Shown one piece after another: positions 8,643-19,695 of a stretch of DNA of 64,000 nucleotides. Location: NCBI RefSeq assembly GCF_000147355.1, contig NC_014506.1, positions 496,001 to 560,000 of the forward strand, in the 5' to 3' direction. The position numbers were made by a program, and so were the translations under genes. Positions within the stretch are counted from its first letter, which is position 1. Every line of letters begins with the position of its first letter. The notes under the pieces are model-generated. The model did not search any database. It was not told the origin of the DNA and worked only from the letters and a program-made list of their open reading frames with translations. Origin of the DNA: Sulfurimonas autotrophica DSM 16294 (GTDB lineage: Bacteria > Campylobacterota > Campylobacteria > Campylobacterales > Sulfurimonadaceae).

Positions 8643-8870
8643 ATGAAAAGATTAATAGATTGTGAAAAAGGCGAGAAAGTAAAAGTTTTAAAATTAGATG
8701 CAAATTATGATTTAAAACAGAGACTAATTTCGTTTGGTGTTATGAAAGATGCACAGATTCAAGTGCTGGAACATGCGCCAAGAAAAAAAACAATAGAAGT
8801 CAAAGTCGGTAAAATGCGTATAGCGTTACGCGCCGAAGAAGCAGAATTGATTGAGGTTGAAGAAGTATGA
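8643..8870 (+). CDS. feoA: Ferrous iron transport protein A
   Basis: 75 residues with the SH3-like FeoA fold pattern: LDANYDLKQRLISFGVMKDA, then ...EVKVGKMRIALRAEEAELIEV. FeoA is a small cytoplasmic partner of FeoB in Fe(II) uptake. It starts 12 nt after the porin and overlaps feoB by 4 nt (ATGA). Confidence 0.93.
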   Translation: MKRLIDCEKGEKVKVLKLDANYDLKQRLISFGVMKDAQIQVLEHAPRKKTIEVKVGKMRIALRAEEAELIEVEEV

Positions 8871-11008
8871 ATGAAGATGTTAAAACATGTCCTATAATAG
8901 CGAATCATATAAAAGTAGCACTAGTCGGACAGCCAAATGTCGGTAAAAGTATGCTTATTAATTCTGTGTCAAATGCGCACTTACATGTAGGTAATTTTTC
9001 CGGAGTGACAGTTGATAAAACTGAAGTATTGTTTGATTATAAAAACTATCATTTTACGGTCGTCGATTTACCGGGAACCTATGCTTTTACAGATTATACT
9101 ATAGAAGAGAGAGTGACAAGAGATTATCTTTGTGCAGAAGATTATGACATAATTATTAATGTTGTGGATTCTACGAATCTGGAGAAAAACCTTCAACTCA
9201 CGGCAGAACTTTTTACTATGAGTAAAAAAATGGTCATTGCGTTAAATATGAGTGATGAGGCCGAAAAAGAAGGCATAGAAGTTAATGCCGAGTATATGTC
9301 TGAACTACTCAATATCCCCTGTGTAAAAGTTTCAGCAGCACAAAAAACAGGTATAGAAGAGTTAATTAATACAGTAGTAAAAGTACATGAAAAACCAAAA
9401 GCAGAGCCTAAGCTTGTTTTTAGTGAGGCTGTAGAAGAGGAAACAGAAAATATAGTTACATATTTACAAAAACATAAATACGAAGCAACAAACAGTTATA
9501 GAAATATTGCAACAAACCTTTTAAAAGAAAATAAAAAAACCTATGAAAAACTGCATGATAATCCAATTTGGACAGAGTTGCAACCTATCTTAATAGAAGC
9601 ATCAAAACATATAGAACTGCATCATAATACAGATGATATTAAAGAAGCATTTGCTGAAGAGTATGCATCTTTTAACAGAGGTATTGTGGCCGAAGTTGTT
9701 AAAGTGAAAAAGCAGGAAAAAGAGGAAAAAACGCTTACAGAAAAGATAGATTCGATTTTAATCCATCCTGTATATGGTATTCCTATATTTTTATTTTTAA
9801 TGTGGGGACTTTTTCAGCTTACTTTTGTGTTGGGTGCTGTCCCTATGGACTGGATTGATGCATTTTTTGGCTGGTTCGGTGATGCTGTAGGCGCTACAAT
9901 TACCAATGATGATATGCGTTCTTTAATTGTTGACGGGCTTATAGCCGGTGTCGGTGCGGTAATTCTTTTTACACCCAATATTATTATTTTATTTATTGGA
10001 ATTGCTTTGCTGGAGAGTACCGGTTACATGTCAAGGGTTGCTTTTTTACTTGATGGATTTTTTCATAAATTTGGTCTGCACGGGCAGAGCTTTATTCCTT
10101 TGGTAACCGGTTTTGGATGTTCTATTCCGGCTTATATGAGTGCTAGAATTCTTAAAAATGACCGAGACAGACTCTTAACGCTTTTTATTATAAGTTTTAT
10201 GTCCTGCGGAGCGAGACTTCCTGTATATGTGCTTTTTGCAGGAGCGTTTTTCAGTGAATCAATTGCGGGAAATGTTCTTTTTGCGATTTATATAACAGGA
10301 GCAATGCTCGGTCTTATAGCTGCTAAAGTTTTGAAAATGACAGCATTTAAGGGTGAGGATGAGCCTTTTGTCATGGAAATGCCAAAATATCGTCTGCCTT
10401 CAGCAAAGCTGATTTGGCACACAGTACTTTCAAAAACTTTGATGTATTTGAAAAAAGCGGGAACATTCATCGCCGGTGCTACGGTGCTTATATGGTTTTT
10501 GAGTAACTATCCACATGATACCCAATTGGAAAAAAGTTATGAAGCTAAAATAGCACAGGTGCAATCAAAAGAAGAAAAAAACAAGTTGACAAATGAACTT
10601 GCAAGTAAAAATTTAGAACAGAGTTATTTAGGACGTATAGGAGCCTTTTCAGAACCGGTCTTTAGACCTTTAGGCTTAGATTGGAAAATGGCAGTAGCAC
10701 TTGAAGCAGGACTTTCGGCAAAAGAAGTGGTCGTATCAACATTGGGTGTACTCTATGCACTGGGTGAGAATGTAGATGAAACGACTTACTCTCTTAAAGA
10801 TGCCATCAGTAAAAATATCTCTTTTGCCTCAGCTGTGGCATTTATAGTGATTATTATGGTGTATCTGCCGTGTTTTGCAGCTTCGATTGTCTTTACCCGT
10901 GAAGCAGGAGGGATTAAATATTTCTTCTATTTACTGGCATTTACTACCATAACGGCATATGTTCTTGCATTTTTGGCATATCATATAACATTACTGCTGG
11001 GTTATTAA
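8867..11008 (+). CDS. feoB: Ferrous iron transporter FeoB
   Basis: 713 residues. An N-terminal G-domain with GQPNVGKS (21-28), NFSGVTVDKTEV (switch I), DLPGTYAF and NMSD, a helical spacer, then a polytopic domain with two Gate-like repeats (VTGFGCSIPAYMSARIL and AGLSAKEVVVSTLGVLY). It takes up Fe(II) across the inner membrane. No FeoC is visible. The two-component system follows 33 nt downstream. Length is normal for Campylobacterota. Confidence 0.96.
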   Translation: MNEDVKTCPIIANHIKVALVGQPNVGKSMLINSVSNAHLHVGNFSGVTVDKTEVLFDYKNYHFTVVDLPGTYAFTDYTIEERVTRDYLCAEDYDIIINVVDSTNLEKNLQLTAELFTMSKKMVIALNMSDEAEKEGIEVNAEYMSELLNIPCVKVSAAQKTGIEELINTVVKVHEKPKAEPKLVFSEAVEEETENIVTYLQKHKYEATNSYRNIATNLLKENKKTYEKLHDNPIWTELQPILIEASKHIELHHNTDDIKEAFAEEYASFNRGIVAEVVKVKKQEKEEKTLTEKIDSILIHPVYGIPIFLFLMWGLFQLTFVLGAVPMDWIDAFFGWFGDAVGATITNDDMRSLIVDGLIAGVGAVILFTPNIIILFIGIALLESTGYMSRVAFLLDGFFHKFGLHGQSFIPLVTGFGCSIPAYMSARILKNDRDRLLTLFIISFMSCGARLPVYVLFAGAFFSESIAGNVLFAIYITGAMLGLIAAKVLKMTAFKGEDEPFVMEMPKYRLPSAKLIWHTVLSKTLMYLKKAGTFIAGATVLIWFLSNYPHDTQLEKSYEAKIAQVQSKEEKNKLTNELASKNLEQSYLGRIGAFSEPVFRPLGLDWKMAVALEAGLSAKEVVVSTLGVLYALGENVDETTYSLKDAISKNISFASAVAFIVIIMVYLPCFAASIVFTREAGGIKYFFYLLAFTTITAYVLAFLAYHITLLLGY

Positions 11009-11041
11009 CTCAATATTAGATTATATTAGTTAAAATAAATT

Positions 11042-11704
11042 ATGCAAAAAATATTAATGATTGAAGATGACTTGGAACTGGCGGAGATACTTACAGAGTA
11101 TCTTGAACAATTTGAGTTTGAGGTTATCACCGAAGATGACCCTTTTAAAGCAGTAAGTATATTAAAATTAGAACCTTTTGACTTGGTTATATTGGATCTT
11201 ACTTTGCCGGGTATGGACGGGCTGGAAGTATGCGAGGCTATTCGCGAGCGTCAGGATATTCCTATAATTATATCAAGTGCGAGAAGTGATGTAACTGATA
11301 AAATAAAAGCACTTGAACTCGGTGCAGATGATTATCTGCCAAAGCCGTATGACCCGAGAGAACTTGAAGCACGAATTCACTCCGTACTGCGTCGTTATGA
11401 AGCAAAAAGTGAAGAAAAAGCCGAGTCTAAAAGTGATTTTAAATGCGATAAATCAACGATGACTATTAGCTATAAAGGTCGTAATATAGATCTTACTAAT
11501 GCAGAGTTCGGCATATTATCCTATATGATTAGCAAACAGGGCTTAGTCGTTTCACGTGAAGATTTGATTCATAACGTCAATGCCATCAATGAAGACTCAT
11601 CCAACAAAAGTATAGATGTTATGGTGGGACGTATTAGAAATAAACTCGGAGACAAATCTCTTATAGAATCCGTCCGCGGAGTAGGGTACAAACTTCTCAA
11701 ATGA
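11042..11704 (+). CDS. OmpR-family response regulator, ArsR-like
   Basis: 220 residues: receiver domain (1-118) with acidic pocket EDD, phospho-acceptor Asp52 in LVILDLTLPGMDGLEV, Thr/Ser switch (ISSARSD) and Lys in LPKPYDP; then a winged-helix DNA-binding domain ending RGVGYKLL. The sequence closely follows H. pylori ArsR, the acid-responsive regulator (SARSDxxDKIKALxLGADDYLPKPYDP). It sits 33 nt after feoB and overlaps the kinase gene by 4 nt. The signal here is unknown; linkage to feoB suggests iron or pH. Confidence 0.92.
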   Translation: MQKILMIEDDLELAEILTEYLEQFEFEVITEDDPFKAVSILKLEPFDLVILDLTLPGMDGLEVCEAIRERQDIPIIISSARSDVTDKIKALELGADDYLPKPYDPRELEARIHSVLRRYEAKSEEKAESKSDFKCDKSTMTISYKGRNIDLTNAEFGILSYMISKQGLVVSREDLIHNVNAINEDSSNKSIDVMVGRIRNKLGDKSLIESVRGVGYKLLK

Positions 11705-12981
11705 TAAAACGCCACGCTGTTTTACTTACTGTTCTTTTTGCACTGACAGTCTCTCTCGTGAGTTTGAGTGCAATCTTTTGGGAGTTTTACAAACTCAATA
11801 AAGAGCAGTACATCAACCATATTTTTACAAAATATTCAGTTATTACCCAAATTTATCGTGAGCATCAGCAGCGTCAAAGTTCTGAGATTATGCTTGAAGC
11901 CAATTTGGCTGTGTATAATTTAGAAGTAACAAAAGATGAAAAACTTAAAAAAGAGATATTTGAAAAAGGCAAAATCCTCAAGAGGGAAGGTTTTAAAAGT
12001 TTTAACACTTCATTGCTTATAAACGACAAAGGTTTATATACAAAAAATGTCGTGACAAACCTCCGGGCGACAATGATTCAGTATAAAAGAAATATATATT
12101 TTCATATAGAGACGCCAAACGGCGATATTTTGATTAAAGACAATGAACTAAAGCCATACAGTTATATTAATTTGCTTTACTCATATATTACAATATTTAT
12201 GATTATCAGCCTTTCTTTTATTTTGATACTGCAAAGATTACGCCCATTAATCAGATTGAGAAAAAAGATTGAACTTTACGGTAATGGAAATATGGACATA
12301 TCTTTTAAAACAAACAGAGATGATGAAATTGGGGCCGTTGCCAATGAACTTGAACATGCACGACAAAAAATAAACACTATTTTAGAATCCCGTACGCTCT
12401 TTTTGAGAAATCTGATGCATGAGCTTAAAACGCCGATTGCCAAGGGTACAATTGCTACTCAGATGCTCGATTCTCAAAAACAAAGAGACAGGTTCAGCTC
12501 TATTTTTAAACGTTTAGAAACGCTAGTTACTGAATTTGCCATGATAGAAGAGGTGACAAGTCTGGATGATAAAAAGGATTTTTCTGAGTATAGGCTGCTT
12601 GATGTGATAGACGGCGCCATAGACATGGCTATGGTTGACAAAGAACATGTAACAATGAAAATCAGTGGAAAAATAAAAGTACATGTAAACTACAGACTCT
12701 ATACAACAGCTATTAAGAACATGATAGATAATGCTATGAAGTATTCAACTGATTCGCATATAACAATTCTTATGAATGACAAAAATGAACTTTGTTTTGA
12801 AAGTAAAGGCGAGTGTCTGGCACATCCTTTGCAGTATTATATAGAGCCTTTTACAAAAGAAAACCCATCAAAAAACAGCTTTGGGTTAGGACTCTATCTT
12901 GTTGATTCTATATTAAAAGCACATGGAGAAGTCTTAGCACATGAGTATGAAAATGGAGTCAATCGTTTTATATTCGCATAA
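11701..12981 (+). CDS. Sensor histidine kinase, ArsS-like
   Basis: 426 residues. Membrane helix 6-28, periplasmic sensor about 29-156, membrane helix 157-178, HAMP-like region, then a dimerisation domain with His240 in NLMHELKTPIAKG. The ATPase domain has the N box NMIDNAMKYS and a late glycine box SFGLGLYLV, but the G1 box (DxGxG) is not recognisable and reads ECLAHPLQYYIEPF. Short, divergent ATPase domains also occur in ArsS-like kinases. Cognate partner of the regulator directly upstream. Confidence 0.88.
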   Translation: MIKRHAVLLTVLFALTVSLVSLSAIFWEFYKLNKEQYINHIFTKYSVITQIYREHQQRQSSEIMLEANLAVYNLEVTKDEKLKKEIFEKGKILKREGFKSFNTSLLINDKGLYTKNVVTNLRATMIQYKRNIYFHIETPNGDILIKDNELKPYSYINLLYSYITIFMIISLSFILILQRLRPLIRLRKKIELYGNGNMDISFKTNRDDEIGAVANELEHARQKINTILESRTLFLRNLMHELKTPIAKGTIATQMLDSQKQRDRFSSIFKRLETLVTEFAMIEEVTSLDDKKDFSEYRLLDVIDGAIDMAMVDKEHVTMKISGKIKVHVNYRLYTTAIKNMIDNAMKYSTDSHITILMNDKNELCFESKGECLAHPLQYYIEPFTKENPSKNSFGLGLYLVDSILKAHGEVLAHEYENGVNRFIFA

Positions 12982-13004
12982 GTTTAAAAATGTAAACTAA
13001 TGCA

Positions 13005-14414
13005 ATGAATAAATACCTTGACAGCTTTTTACTCCTCTTTTTTGCACTTTCTTTTTTTGCATTTGGCTGGTTGAGCCATACTGCGTATGTGCCATATATA
13101 AAAAAAGAAGAGCTTTCTACTTTAGATAGAATCAAACAAGCAAAGAACTTGAATGTAGTGCTTTTAAATGCTCCTTCAACTTATTATATCGGAACAGAAG
13201 GACCACAGGGGTTTGAATATGATTTACTTCAATCATATGCAGACCATTTAGGTGTAGATTTAAATATTACGGCTGCTCATACTATTAAAGAAGCTATAGA
13301 ATTATCTAAAAATCCCAATATTCATATAACATCGGCATCTTTGGCAAAAACACCACAAAGAGAGCAGAAGTTTCATTTTGGTCCTTCTTATTTTGAAGTA
13401 CAAGAACAGGTGATATGTAACCGGGGAATGCTGCGCAGTTCAAAGTTTCCAAGAGATGTTGAAGATTTGGCAGGACTGAGCATCATGGTAGGCGATGACA
13501 CAAGTTACAGCGAAACAATCAAATCACTTCAAGCAGACGGCTTTGAAATAAATGCTACAACAACCTCAGAATACTCCACAGAAGAACTGCTTGAAAAAGT
13601 TGCCAACCATGAAATAGACTGTACAATAGCCGACTCAAATATTTATGCGTTGAATTTACGATACTTCCCCGAAATTGCCCTTGCATTTTCTGTCAGCGGC
13701 AGAGAACAACTGGCATGGTTATTACCAAAAAATGAAAAGAAACTTGAAGCAGATATGTATGCCTGGCTGAACGATTATAATCAAAAAGGAATGATGACAC
13801 AGTTAAAAGACCACTACTACAGCTATATACTCTTTTTTGATTATTATAATACAAAAATGTTTTATAAAAGGATGAAAAGCAGACTGCCAAAATATGAAAA
13901 ATATTTTCAAAGTGCCGCTAAAAAATTTAAAATTCCATGGACGCTTTTAGCCTCTGTTGCGTATCAGGAATCACACTGGAATCCGCGGGCGAAAAGTTTT
14001 ACAGGCGTGCGCGGTTTGATGATGCTGACAAAACGTACAGCAAAAATTTTAGGCGTTAAAAACAGACTTAATCCCAAACAGAGTGTTATTGGCGGCACAA
14101 GACATCTCAAACAGATGATAAAATTTGTTCCAAAAGAGGTAGAGGGCGAAAACAGATTAAAATTTGCACTAGCCGCTTACAACATAGGAATGGGACATAT
14201 AAAAGATGCGCAAAGATTGGCAAAAAAACTTGGGTTAAATCAGAATGTTTGGAGTGATTTGAAAATAGTCCTGCCGCTGCTTTCACAAAAAAAGTATTAC
14301 AGAAATCTGAAATACGGATATGCAAGAGGAGCAGAACCTGTAAAATATGTTGAATCTATATACAACTATAAAGATATTTTAGATAAACAAAAAAAGGCTT
14401 TAGTGATTCCCTAA
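13005..14414 (+). CDS. Membrane-bound lytic murein transglycosylase, MltF-like
   Basis: 469 residues. An N-terminal membrane segment (7-27), an ABC-type substrate-binding (SBP_bac_3) domain from about 40 to 265, then a C-terminal lysozyme-like SLT domain with [14 protein letters not shown] (catalytic Glu), [14 protein letters not shown] and [10 protein letters not shown]. MltF-type enzymes cleave peptidoglycan glycans and form anhydro-muropeptides. The usual G-L-M-Q is replaced here by GLMMLT, as in other MltF proteins. Its end overlaps the convergent rsfS gene by 15 nt. Confidence 0.92.
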   Translation: MNKYLDSFLLLFFALSFFAFGWLSHTAYVPYIKKEELSTLDRIKQAKNLNVVLLNAPSTYYIGTEGPQGFEYDLLQSYADHLGVDLNITAAHTIKEAIELSKNPNIHITSASLAKTPQREQKFHFGPSYFEVQEQVICNRGMLRSSKFPRDVEDLAGLSIMVGDDTSYSETIKSLQADGFEINATTTSEYSTEELLEKVANHEIDCTIADSNIYALNLRYFPEIALAFSVSGREQLAWLLPKNEKKLEADMYAWLNDYNQKGMMTQLKDHYYSYILFFDYYNTKMFYKRMKSRLPKYEKYFQSAAKKFKIPWTLLASVAYQESHWNPRAKSFTGVRGLMMLTKRTAKILGVKNRLNPKQSVIGGTRHLKQMIKFVPKEVEGENRLKFALAAYNIGMGHIKDAQRLAKKLGLNQNVWSDLKIVLPLLSQKKYYRNLKYGYARGAEPVKYVESIYNYKDILDKQKKALVIP

Positions 14415-14717
14415 TTCACCTAAAAATGTTTCCATATCGTATTTGATTCTGTATTCTGGAGTCATAATATGAATAAGTATATCGCCTAAGTCAACGACAA
14501 CCCAGTCACCGCTCTCATCAACATTATTAAAATGTTCTTCTGGCTTCAAGTCATTTTTTAAATGGTCTAAAAGTGCAGTTGTATGCTTTTGTCCAAGTGA
14601 AGAAGCTATAATGGCATAATCTACAAAGTAGTTTTTATCACGGAGGTCAAAAACCTCTATAGATTCGGCCTTGTTCTTATCGAGTGTATCTGCTATTTTT
14701 TGTATTCTGTTTTGCAT
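14400..14717 (-). CDS. rsfS: Ribosomal silencing factor RsfS
   Basis: 105 residues of the RsfS/Iojap family: [20 protein letters not shown], then [20 protein letters not shown]. It binds L14 and blocks subunit joining when nutrients are limited. The start lies 41 nt inside the end of nadD, the conserved nadD-rsfS pairing, so translation is probably coupled. Confidence 0.93.
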   Translation of the reverse strand: MQNRIQKIADTLDKNKAESIEVFDLRDKNYFVDYAIIASSLGQKHTTALLDHLKNDLKPEEHFNNVDESGDWVVVDLGDILIHIMTPEYRIKYDMETFLGELGNH

Positions 14718-15249
14718 TGTGTTCCTTGTAATATTGTGTTATTTTATCTCTAACTTTTTTTGGTATTTTTAAGCTGTCAAAATTTTTTCTTAAATCTGAT
14801 GAAGAAATATCTTCATGTAAATCAAGTCGAATGAAATTTTTTGGTATAGCAATTTCATCTCTTGTTACAACTATAAATGTTACCACTCTTTTTAGTGCAT
14901 CAAATTTATACCATTGATGCAGTGACTTTAAATTATCAGCGCCAATAATCAAATAAACTTTGTCGTAACTATTGAGTAAATATTTTACCGTCTCAATAGT
15001 CGGTACTTTTTTTTTCAAATCGACTTCATACGAGCTGACTTGGACATCTTCATAAGATGAAAAAATATCTTTGAGCCATTGTAATCGCAGCTCAGCCGGA
15101 GCTGTAAAAGTTTCTTTAAACGGATTTAAAAAAGTAGGCATCACTACCACTTTATCTATAAAATCCAGTTCTCTTAAAGCCTTGACTATTGCCTCATGCG
15201 CGAGGTGTGGAGGGTCAAATGAACCTCCGTAAAGTGCTATTGTTTTCAT
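14677..15249 (-). CDS. nadD: Nicotinate-nucleotide adenylyltransferase
   Basis: 190 residues. NadD joins NaMN and ATP to give deamido-NAD. Signatures: YGGSFDPPHLAHE at the N-terminus (nucleotidyltransferase GxFDPxHxxH), LIIGADNLKSLHQW and ISSSDLRKN near the C-terminus. A -10 box TATAAT on the minus strand (15264-15259) lies only 9 nt before the ATG, so the mRNA would have a leader of two or three bases. The divergent gapA gene starts 61 nt away. Confidence 0.94.
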   Translation of the reverse strand: MKTIALYGGSFDPPHLAHEAIVKALRELDFIDKVVVMPTFLNPFKETFTAPAELRLQWLKDIFSSYEDVQVSSYEVDLKKKVPTIETVKYLLNSYDKVYLIIGADNLKSLHQWYKFDALKRVVTFIVVTRDEIAIPKNFIRLDLHEDISSSDLRKNFDSLKIPKKVRDKITQYYKEHNAKQNTKNSRYTR

Positions 15250-15310
15250 TTAATGCGAATTATAACTAATTTTGGATAAAATTACCCAATTATTTTATAT
15301 AGGATATATA

Positions 15311-16312
15311 ATGGCACTAAAAATAGCAATTAATGGATTTGGTAGAATAGGTCGTTGTGTAGCACGTATTGCACACAAAAGAGATGATGTGGAAGTTGTA
15401 GCTATAAACGACACTGCAAGTATAGATATGATGATGTATCTGTTGAAAAATGATTCTGTTCACGGAACATTTGAGAGCGAAGTTGTGCAGCTTGATGATG
15501 AAAATATTGCAATTGACGGTAAAAAAATAAGAGTTTTTTCTGACCGTGACCCTAAAAATCTGAAGTTTGCTGATTGCGGCGCTGATATGGTTTTAGAGTG
15601 TACAGGCGTGTTTTTAACACAAGAGTCTGCACAGGTGCATATTGACAATGGTATTCAAAAAGTTCTTTTCTCTGCTCCGGCAAAAGATAAAGCGACACCG
15701 ACATTTGTAATGGGCGTAAATGAAGAAAAATATGCAGGACAAAAAATAGTATCAAACGCTTCATGTACTACAAACTGTCTTGGTCCTGTTGCCCGTGTGC
15801 TTGACGATGCTTTTGGCATTGAAAAAGGTTTGATGACGACTATTCACTCTTACACAAATGATCAAAATATTTTAGATGTAAAGCATACAAAAGACAAACG
15901 TCGTGCACGTGCCGGTGCTATAAATATGATTCCTACAACGACAGGTGCCGCAAAAGCCATCAGTCTTGTTATGCCTCAGCTTGAAGGCAAGCTTCATGGC
16001 CAGTCAGTACGTGTTCCAACGCCTGACGTTTCCATGGTTGATTTAAATGTTGTTGTTTCAAAAAACACTACAAAAGAAGAAGTGACTGCTGTATTTAATG
16101 AAATGGCAAATACGAGACTTAAAGGTCTTTTACTGATGGACAAAGAGATGAGAGTTTCTCAGGATTTTGTAGGGTGTAACTATAGCTCAATCGTCGCAGA
16201 AGATTTGACACAGGTTATCGGCGGCAATATGATAAAAGTTATGGCATGGTATGACAATGAGTGGGGATATTCATCAAGACTCTTAGATATGGCACTCCAT
16301 ATTTCAAAATAG
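15311..16312 (+). CDS. gapA: Glyceraldehyde-3-phosphate dehydrogenase
   Basis: 333 residues. NAD-binding N-terminus [10 protein letters not shown], catalytic Cys in [12 protein letters not shown], base His in HSYTNDQ, and C-terminal [11 protein letters not shown]. It interconverts GAP and 1,3-bisphosphoglycerate. The ATG at 15311 gives the canonical [11 protein letters not shown] start, with AGGA 6 nt upstream. First gene of a gap-pgk-tpi-fabI series. Confidence 0.97.
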   Translation: MALKIAINGFGRIGRCVARIAHKRDDVEVVAINDTASIDMMMYLLKNDSVHGTFESEVVQLDDENIAIDGKKIRVFSDRDPKNLKFADCGADMVLECTGVFLTQESAQVHIDNGIQKVLFSAPAKDKATPTFVMGVNEEKYAGQKIVSNASCTTNCLGPVARVLDDAFGIEKGLMTTIHSYTNDQNILDVKHTKDKRRARAGAINMIPTTTGAAKAISLVMPQLEGKLHGQSVRVPTPDVSMVDLNVVVSKNTTKEEVTAVFNEMANTRLKGLLLMDKEMRVSQDFVGCNYSSIVAEDLTQVIGGNMIKVMAWYDNEWGYSSRLLDMALHISK

Positions 16313-16320
16313 GAAACAAT

Positions 16321-17532
16321 TTGGAACTACTACAACTGAAAAAATTAAATTTAAAAGATAAAAAAGTTTTTATAAGATGTGATTTTAATGTACCGATGGA
16401 TGAATTTGGCAATATCGCGGATGACCGTCGGATTCGTTCTGCTATTTCTACTATAAATTATTGTCTTGACCAGGATTGTGCTGTTATTTTAGCATCACAT
16501 TTTGGACGTCCAAAAAGTGAGGTTGTAGAAAAATACTCTATGGCACCGATAGCAAGAAGACTGCAGCAGCTTTTAAAACGTCATGTTGAATTAGCACCGG
16601 GTGTAGTAGATGATGTGACAATGCAAATAGCACGCAAACTTCCGCGCCATGAAGTGCTGTTGCTTGAAAATTTACGTTTTGAACCGGGTGAAACAAAAGA
16701 TGATGAAGAGTTGTCAAAAAAACTTGCCTCAATGGCAGAGTTTTATGTGAATGATGCTTTTGGTGTAAGTCATCGCGCGCATGCTTCTGTTCATGGTATT
16801 ACAAAGTTTTTTGATAATGAGCATAAAGCTGCAGGCTTTTTACTCGAGAGAGAAATAAATTTTTTCTCTAAATTGATGAATAACCCTGTACGCCCTTTTG
16901 CAGCCATAGTAGGCGGGAGTAAAGTTTCTGGAAAACTTGAAGCTCTCGTTAATTTACTTCCAAAAGTAGATAAGATTTTTATCGGCGGCGGTATGGCTTT
17001 TACATTTTTAAAGCAGATGGGCTATGAGATCGGAGCTTCTTTGGTAGAAGATGATTTGCTTGAAGAAGCACAGCATATAATGGATGAAGCTAAAAAACTC
17101 GGTGTGAAGTTTTATCTGCCGGTTGATGTTGTTGCAGCACAAAAGTTCTCAGAAGATTCGGTAAGTAAAATTGTAACCGCACAGGAAATTCCGCATGAAT
17201 GGATGGGACTGGATATCGGTCCGGCCACTGTGAGACTTTACAGAGAAGGGCTCAATGATGTGCAGACTATTTTATGGAATGGACCTATGGGTGTCTATGA
17301 AATGGATAAATTTGCAAGAGGTTCATCTAAGATAGCGCATTTTGTGGCAGACAGCTACTCTACAACTGTTGTCGGCGGCGGAGATACGGCTGACTTGGTG
17401 CAAAGAGTCGGTGTTGATGAAGATATTAGCTTTATCTCAACAGGAGGCGGTGCTTCGCTGGAACTTTTAGAAGGTAAAACGCTTCCCGGTGTTGAACCGC
17501 TAATGATTAAAATGACTCAAACAAAGGACTAA
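16321..17532 (+). CDS. pgk: Phosphoglycerate kinase
   Basis: 403 residues from a TTG start at 16321, with AGGAAA about 7 nt upstream. The sequence runs ...[18 protein letters not shown], then [32 protein letters not shown] and a C-terminal GGGDTADL ... [13 protein letters not shown], all diagnostic of Pgk. It transfers phosphate between 1,3-bisphosphoglycerate and ADP. It starts 8 nt after gapA and ends 3 nt before tpiA. Confidence 0.97.
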   Translation: MELLQLKKLNLKDKKVFIRCDFNVPMDEFGNIADDRRIRSAISTINYCLDQDCAVILASHFGRPKSEVVEKYSMAPIARRLQQLLKRHVELAPGVVDDVTMQIARKLPRHEVLLLENLRFEPGETKDDEELSKKLASMAEFYVNDAFGVSHRAHASVHGITKFFDNEHKAAGFLLEREINFFSKLMNNPVRPFAAIVGGSKVSGKLEALVNLLPKVDKIFIGGGMAFTFLKQMGYEIGASLVEDDLLEEAQHIMDEAKKLGVKFYLPVDVVAAQKFSEDSVSKIVTAQEIPHEWMGLDIGPATVRLYREGLNDVQTILWNGPMGVYEMDKFARGSSKIAHFVADSYSTTVVGGGDTADLVQRVGVDEDISFISTGGGASLELLEGKTLPGVEPLMIKMTQTKD

Positions 17533-17535
17533 AAG

Positions 17536-18240
17536 ATGATAATTGCAGCGAATTTGAAAACAAACCTTACAAGAAGTGCGACACATGAGTATATAAAACA
17601 ATTGCAAACATGTGTACAAAACAGTTCACAAGAGGTTCTGGTTTTTCCTGCAACATCATCACTTGACGGTTATGACACAAAGATAACTATCGGAGCGCAA
17701 AATGCCTACCCTGTAGAGCATGGTGCTTTTACCGGGGAAATAGGACTTGATCATTTAAACGAGTTTGGAATTAAAACTATACTTATAGGACATAGTGAAC
17801 GTCGTCATATTTTAGGTGAGAGTCAAGAATTTATAGCAAAAAAGTTCGATTATTTTAAAGAACAGGGTTTTAAAATCGTTTATTGTGTGGGTGAGCCTCT
17901 TGCAGTGAGGGAGTCCTCAAAAGAAGAAATGCTTACATATATATATAATCAATATGAAGGTATCGACACGGAGTATGAAAACCTAGTTATTGCGTATGAA
18001 CCTGTATGGGCAATAGGCACGGGAAAAGTACCGACACTAGAAGATATACAAGACATACATAAAGAGCTGAAGAAAAAATCATCCGCACCGCTTTTATATG
18101 GAGGAAGTGTCAAAGTAAACAATGTCAAAGATATTTTGAAAGTAGAAAATGTTGATGGTGTTTTAGTAGGAAGTGCGGCTCTGTATGCAGACCACTTTTG
18201 CTCCATGATACAAGCAGCAGAGGAATTAGGAAAAAACTAA
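17536..18240 (+). CDS. tpiA: Triosephosphate isomerase
   Basis: 234 residues, a little short, as in other Campylobacterota. Catalytic residues: Lys in ANLKTN, His in LIGHSERRH and Glu in AYEPVWAIGTG; the phosphate loop is LLYGGSVKVNN. It interconverts DHAP and GAP. It lies directly behind pgk and upstream of fabI, the tpi-fabI order known from H. pylori. Confidence 0.96.
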   Translation: MIIAANLKTNLTRSATHEYIKQLQTCVQNSSQEVLVFPATSSLDGYDTKITIGAQNAYPVEHGAFTGEIGLDHLNEFGIKTILIGHSERRHILGESQEFIAKKFDYFKEQGFKIVYCVGEPLAVRESSKEEMLTYIYNQYEGIDTEYENLVIAYEPVWAIGTGKVPTLEDIQDIHKELKKKSSAPLLYGGSVKVNNVKDILKVENVDGVLVGSAALYADHFCSMIQAAEELGKN

Positions 18241-18274
18241 ATTTTTTCTGTAACCTTGCCTCTTGAGTCTTTAA

Positions 18275-19126
<852 letters not shown>

Positions 19127-19129
<3 letters not shown>

Positions 19130-19150
19130 GCTTACATGTAAGTAAGCTTA
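19127..19150. terminator. Hairpin between fabI and a convergent lipoprotein gene
   Basis: TAAGCTTAC (19127-19135) pairs with GTAAGCTTA (19142-19150) around loop ATGTAA, overlapping both stop codons. There is no long T-tract, so efficiency as a terminator is uncertain. The left arm and loop contain the palindrome TTACATGTAA (19132-19141). Confidence 0.55.
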
Positions 19151-19588
19151 CTTCCCAATAACAGGCATACTCTCCAATTTTTGAACATTAGAATCTTTAT
19201 CATCAGACGGATGTACTTTCATATACGCTGATGCTTTATCAATATACTCTTGAAGTGTAAAGTTTCTGTCCTCTTTCTCTACATATTTTACTTCAGTATC
19301 GTTGTCTATTTTTTCAGTGCTATTGTTCGTGTCTTTACTAAGACTTCCATCTGCTTTTTTAAGATACTTCTTTTGTACCTTTTTGTCTTTATTTACAGTA
19401 AGTGTCCACTCATTTTTGAGCCAACTATCGAGACTTTTTTGTATTAAACCCGGTTTTTCTTTGCCGTTTGAATTAGTTATCTTATTTAAATCACTATTTT
19501 GTGATGGTGCCACAGGAGCGTCAGTAGCGCAACCACTCAGTAAAATAAATAGAGATGCTGTTAGTGATGTTGTAATTAATTGTTTCAT
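19148..19588 (-). CDS. Putative lipoprotein of unknown function
   Basis: 146 residues with a lipoprotein signal peptide and lipobox LLSGC, so Cys20 would be lipidated. The mature part is hydrophilic and lysine-rich, without a recognised domain. It contains WLKNEWTLTVNKDKK and a C-terminal VQKLESMPVIGK. It lies alone between fabI and the major porin. A small periplasmic or outer-membrane lipoprotein is the most that can be said. Confidence 0.78.
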   Translation of the reverse strand: MKQLITTSLTASLFILLSGCATDAPVAPSQNSDLNKITNSNGKEKPGLIQKSLDSWLKNEWTLTVNKDKKVQKKYLKKADGSLSKDTNNSTEKIDNDTEVKYVEKEDRNFTLQEYIDKASAYMKVHPSDDKDSNVQKLESMPVIGK

Positions 19589-19655
19589 ATGGTAATTATA
19601 TCTTATTTTGTATAATAATTAATCATTTTAATCGAAAGTTAAGAAAGACTTATGC

Positions 19656-19690
19656 TATACTACCCGTGAAATTTGTAAAAAGATAAGGAG
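19656..19690 (+). promoter_or_regulatory. Promoter and ribosome-binding site of the major porin
   Basis: An extended -10 (TATGCTATACT, -10 hexamer at 19656-19661) lies 35 nt upstream of the ATG, and a perfect AAGGAG ribosome-binding site is at 19685-19690. The combination suggests high expression. Confidence 0.7.
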
Positions 19691-19695
19691 AAAAT

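Noticed and set aside
10024-10033. TTACATGTCA as another palindrome site
   Set aside because: It breaks the core octamer TACATGTA. Similar near-matches at about 12655, 20024, 27291 and 52687 were also left out of the count.
8867-11008. tRNA modification GTPase or Era as alternative for the G-domain protein
   Set aside because: The polytopic C-terminus with Gate repeats and the upstream feoA fix it as FeoB.
19250-19595. Two plus-strand ORFs of 65 and 97 residues
   Set aside because: They lie antisense to the lipoprotein gene, are Phe/Leu/Ser-rich as expected for the complement of a lysine-rich gene, and lack Shine-Dalgarno sites.
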